Assembly (NCBI RefSeq): GCF_000224145.3
Contig: NC_020179.2
Span: 1,575,612-1,639,611 of the forward strand
Direction: 5' to 3'
Source of the DNA: Ciona intestinalis
Taxonomy: Eukaryota; Chordata; Ascidiacea; Phlebobranchia; Cionidae
DNA length: 64,000 bases
Below the pieces are notes generated by a model. The model saw only the letters and a program-made list of their open reading frames with translations. It was not told where the DNA came from and searched no databases. Positions 60,421-64,000 of this stretch are shown here, piece after piece. Each line of letters starts with the position of its first letter. Within the stretch, counting starts at the first letter, position 1. A program made the position numbers and the translations under genes.

Positions 60421-63400
60421 CTACATATCATTGGAAATTATTTCTTCGTCGGTTTTCTCGAGTTGTTGATACTGCTCAAACAAGGGGGAATTGGGGTTCA
60501 ATTTATCAGCGATTTCATTCCTAAAAATATGGAATTATGTGTTTGGTGTAGATGAATTTAAAGTACAAATCGGGGTTTAAAACGTTTTTTAGTATTCAGT
60601 ATGAAAAATGACAAACAGTAGGGCGGGGGAAGATGGGACACCTTTTACACATAATATCCAAATATCCTGATCGTGTTTTCAACAATTAATAACAGTCTAT
60701 GGGAGTCGTGAGGGTACGGTTTTATAATTCTTTGAACGTTCTTTGTTTACTATTAAATGAGATAAGAAAAGAAAATAAAGTCAAAAGGTGTTCCATCTTT
60801 TCCACCCTAGTGTATATTAGCCTACTGGTAAAATTGAACAGCATACGTTTTACTTCGGCTACATGTAATAGTAATAGCGCCGCATACACTTTAACTAAAA
60901 ATAAACATAGAGTAGGATGGGGGGAGATAGGACACCTTTTCATTCTATTTTCTCGTCCCATTTGGTAGTAAACAAAGATCAGTTAAAGAATTATAAAACC
61001 GTACCCTTGTGACTTCCATAGAACGTTGTTAATTGCTCAAAACACGATCCGGATATTTAAATATTATGTGGCAAAGGTGTCCCATATTACCCCACAGTAC
61101 TATAATTAAGACCTTACCATGTATCTTGCGAAATAAAGAATCCGGCTTTCGTGACCATGTAACCATTAAAGCCGAGACTGAGCAGTGGGGAATATGCTCC
61201 CATGTCTGTCAATGCAAAAGTAAAAACATAAGTCGAATAAAAAAACTTAATTACAATAATACAATATCAGTATAAAAATACCTTCATTCGTCTTAGATTA
61301 CAGAAGCGAAGATTTAGAAATATTTAAAATAAAAAGACAGGATATAGCGACAAAACAACAGTTGTTAAAAAACGCCTACAGTTAAAAGCATATTTACATT
61401 TATTTGGAAGAAAATAAGCGTGGTCGCTACACCTAGCAGACAAACGATCCATTTAGGTTTAATTATTATCAAGTAAAACTTCTAATAGAAACAAAAAATG
61501 TGCGTAAAGACACGATCCTACAATGGGGCCAAGTCGGCTTTACAGAGGATTGACCCAAAGATTGGGTCATAATAAATAAACACCCCCTTTCCAAAAAAAA
61601 CAAAAATTAACTTACTATCAAATAACCACCAGTCATCAATCTGGGCTTCAGGCAGCATAGAGTCACATAAAACGATGTCATCACCAGCCCCAGTAGGTCC
61701 GTACACAGTACTGGCGTAACACTTACATTTATCCTATTAACAAAACATGCAGTTATATATGTGTGTTTAAAATGTTTGCATTTAACTTATGCAAAGCTGT
61801 TATTGACATTAGTTTAGCGTTCTTGCTCGGAAACATAGATAAAATAAAACGTGTAGCAGAACAACTTTTTAAATAGTAGGGTGGGGAAAGGTAGGACACC
61901 TTCTCATTCCGTTTTGTCGTTCTATTCGGTAGTAAACAAAGAACATTCAAAGAATTATAAAACTGTATCCTCACGACCCCCATAGGCCGCTGTGAATTGA
62001 TTAAAACACGATCAGGATATTTTGATATTATGTTCTGACGGTGTTCCGTCTTCTCCTACCCTACTGTATTCACTCACTGCTTGCCGAGATAGGCTTTCTG
62101 GGATTCTGATAAATTTTTCGAAATATTTCAAGCAAAATGCGGCAAAAACTCCAGATCCGATGTAATACTTTGCAGAGTCTGTAGAAGAGAAATTGAATGT
62201 AATATTGCTTTAGTACATTACATTGAAACGGTAAATAAATCATATAGTATAGGGTGGGGAGGATAGGACACCTTTTCAGTTCATGGTGTCATCCCATTTG
62301 GTAGTAGACAAAGAACATTCAAAAAATTATAAATCGTAGCCTTACAACTCGCATAGACCTTTGTTAAGCGTTTAAAACACGATCTTGATGTTTGGATAAT
62401 ATGTGCTAAATGTGTCCGGTCACCCCCCACTTTACTATATGCAGTCTATAGTATCAGCTTACCGCCACGAATTGCTTTACCATGCACAGATGTTACGAAG
62501 GCGAATGCATTTTCCACGAAGAATCTACCAGGTTCAGCAATGACTGTCAAACCGGTTTCAGGCGGAAACAACCGGTCAATAGTAGCATTAACTTGCTTAC
62601 TAATCTATACCACCAGAAAAAAAGTGTAGTAAGTGCGTTTTACTCTACAACTAAGAATGAATGAATAAATGTAACTTACTTTATCCTCGCGTGGCCAAAA
62701 AACGGCAGTCGTCAAACACGGGTGTTCTGTTTCATACACCTCGTGCCTGCTTACGAGTTACCACATAAGTTACTTTGTGGGCGATTACTTTTTTTTTATG
62801 TATGTCTGATAATTTGGACAGTCTATTGGTGACCACTTGGTTAGAGCAATAGCCGTTAAGTGTCTTGCCAAGGACAAATACACCCACAATACTTGTAGCA
62901 GCGAACTATGGTAGGGTGAAACAAGATGGGACATATTTCTCCATTCTTTTCTCGGTCCATTTGAGTGTAATTTACCTTATCCTCACGTGGCCGGAAAACG
63001 AAACTCGTTATAATACGGGTGTTCTGTTTCATACACCTCGTGCCAGCTTACAAGTTAATTACCACGCATGTTACTTTGTTGGTAATTATTAGTTTTTTTA
63101 TATTTTTTTATCTATTAATCTGTAAAAACACAGTAAAGAAATATATGTGCTAACGATATCCCATCATTTATTGGGTGGGGGGAATGGGATACCTATTCAT
63201 TCTATACAACGAATTTAAAGAATTATAAATTTGTATCCTCACGATTTCCACAGTCTGCTGTTAATTGAATAAAATCCGCTTCGGATAATTGGATATTACC
63301 CACTAAGAGCGTCCCGTCTTCCCCCACCCTACTATACCACAGTATATACGCAAGCTATAGCTTTCTCAAAATTTATCAAATTTAGATGATATGCTCTCTG

Positions 63401-63620
63401 AGAGAAACTGCTATACACGTTTGCAATAGTCTTTAAAAACAGTATCAGCAGCGGTTAGGGCCTCACCTTGATAAAATTATCGCCACAAACGAATCCACCG
63501 CCGATGTCGACTATTTTAAAGTCATTTCCAATTAACTTGGCGAAATCGTAAAGCTCCCTACATCGCTGTAAGCTATCGCGGATCGTTTCAAAGGAGTTAC
63601 TCCCACTTCCAGGGTGAAAA
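60421..63620 (-). CDS. Ornithine decarboxylase family protein lacking catalytic residues, antizyme-inhibitor-like (N-terminus off the right edge)
   Basis: Six exons: 63467-63620, 62463-62604, 62078-62178, 61616-61733, 61118-61205 and 60421-60520; all phases agree. Retained family motifs: FHPGSGS (ODC SFHVGSG), VDIGGGF, VIAEPGRFF, NMGAY and the FNG after it. Altered: ODC YYVNDGVYGSF is KYYIGSGVFAAF, so the substrate-binding Asp is missing, and ODC WGPTCDGLD is YGPTGAGDD, so the catalytic Cys and the next Asp are missing. ODC makes putrescine from ornithine; antizyme inhibitors are inactive relatives that bind antizyme and spare ODC. Loss of Cys and Asp makes decarboxylase activity unlikely. 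The PLP lysine and antizyme-binding element lie outside the window. The C-terminus ends TDEEIISNDM. Confidence 0.88.
60617..60813 (+). mobile_element. MITE family 1
   Basis: Lies with the next copy, in opposite orientation, in one ODC-like intron. Confidence 0.89.
60909..61104 (-). mobile_element. MITE family 1
   Basis: Ends 13 bp from the 5' splice site of the ODC-like exon 61118-61205. Confidence 0.89.
61290..61505 (+). repeat. GCGTGGTCGCTACACC-type repeat
   Basis: Aagaaaataagcgtggtcgc is identical to the copy at 49922; it adds the aacaacagttgttaaa block. It lies in an ODC-like intron. Confidence 0.78.
61873..62068 (-). mobile_element. MITE family 1
   Basis: Ends 9 bp from the 5' splice site of the ODC-like exon 62078-62178. 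Confidence 0.89.
62244..62439 (-). mobile_element. MITE family 1, diverged
   Basis: Ends 23 bp from the 5' splice site of the ODC-like exon 62463-62604. Confidence 0.85.
62655..62891 (-). repeat. tRNA-derived SINE, head truncated
   Basis: Tgaataaatgtaacttactt to cacccacaatacttgtagca; it lies upstream of an ODC-like exon. Confidence 0.82.
62907..62965 (-). mobile_element. MITE family 1, left end only
   Basis: Breaks off where a SINE tail begins, so the SINE insertion or a recombination removed the rest. Confidence 0.75.
62966..63098 (-). repeat. tRNA-derived SINE, 3' part, joined to a truncated MITE
   Basis: The MITE that starts at 62907 breaks off at 62965, exactly where this SINE tail begins. 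Confidence 0.78.
63170..63337 (-). mobile_element. MITE family 1, internally deleted
   Basis: The tctcgtcccatttgg segment is missing. Confidence 0.83.
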
Positions 63621-63952
63621 CTAAAGTGACAGATATATATATTCACAAAATGCATATTTTTAGTTGTTTTACATTGTATGAAAATAATTTGCAATGCTAT
63701 GCACAAAATCAGTGGTTCTCAACCGTTTAAGCCTACGGACCGGTGAAATTTGAAAACAAATTATCCGGATCGTTGGACCTTAAAAGATCAAAATCAAACC
63801 AAAATGTAATTAGGTTATAAATATGTAACTGAAAAGCAAAAAATACATACATTTATTGAGAAATTTGCTTCTGTCATTAAATATCATATTAATGTGTTAT
63901 AGGTGGTTTTACTATGGAGTTTTGTAGGAACAGTGATATAAAATTGTAATAC

Positions 63953-64000
63953 ATAGTACTGTGAGGTAAGATGGGACACCTATAAGACATAATACTCAAA
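63953..64000 (+). mobile_element. MITE family 1, cut by the window end
   Basis: Left inverted repeat and the start of the body are visible. Confidence 0.8.

Overview
The window looks like nuclear DNA of an ascidian tunicate, most likely a Ciona species. The reasons are AT-rich DNA, spliced genes with short introns, a dense load of one palindromic MITE family and a tRNA-derived SINE, splice acceptors placed a few bases before start codons as expected for spliced-leader trans-splicing, and five 50-N scaffold gaps. No bacterial or organellar features are present. The species call is inference; the gene models are read directly from splice sites, reading phases and protein motifs.

Layout, left to right. 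(1) 581-35920, minus strand: one very large gene, the ZFC3H1 orthologue (scaffold of the nuclear poly(A)-tail exosome-targeting machinery). I resolved 41 coding exons whose phases all agree (7,638 nt, 2,546 codons); the C-terminus lies beyond the left edge. (2) 3198-6587, plus strand: an intronless 1,129-aa gene lying wholly inside one ZFC3H1 intron on the opposite strand. It combines a GlnD/DUF294-like nucleotidyltransferase fold with TPR-like repeats and is the best candidate here for an undescribed system. (3) 36711-37070, minus: single-exon myotrophin (V-1). (4) 38.0-43.9 kb: a rearranged patch with a duplicated 260-bp block around a gap, a Gypsy-type retroelement remnant, a minisatellite, two possible exons of an unknown gene and a possible 44-aa micropeptide gene. 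(5) 45951-53371, plus: a five-exon RAS-like GTPase closest to RASL11, with an aberrant G3 box, a long basic and serine-rich tail and no prenylation motif; TGACGT motifs cluster around its first exons. (6) 55176-58536, minus: a secreted or type I membrane protein with five 13-aa acidic repeats. (7) 60421-63620, minus: the C-terminal two thirds of an ornithine decarboxylase family protein that has lost active-site residues, so an antizyme-inhibitor-like pseudo-enzyme is likely; its N-terminus lies beyond the right edge.

Repeats shape much of the window. About 43 copies or fragments of a ~200-bp MITE with ~30-bp inverted repeats occur in both orientations, several stopping 9-30 bp from 5' splice sites. 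About 15 SINE copies and several smaller families are also present. A 57-bp minisatellite in ZFC3H1 has multiplied an exon end together with its 5' splice site. Gaps at 19.4, 27.3 and 38.6 kb are flanked by duplicated sequence, which suggests uncollapsed alleles in a polymorphic genome. The genes do not form an operon or an obvious shared pathway; the main architectural relation is the nested gene inside ZFC3H1.
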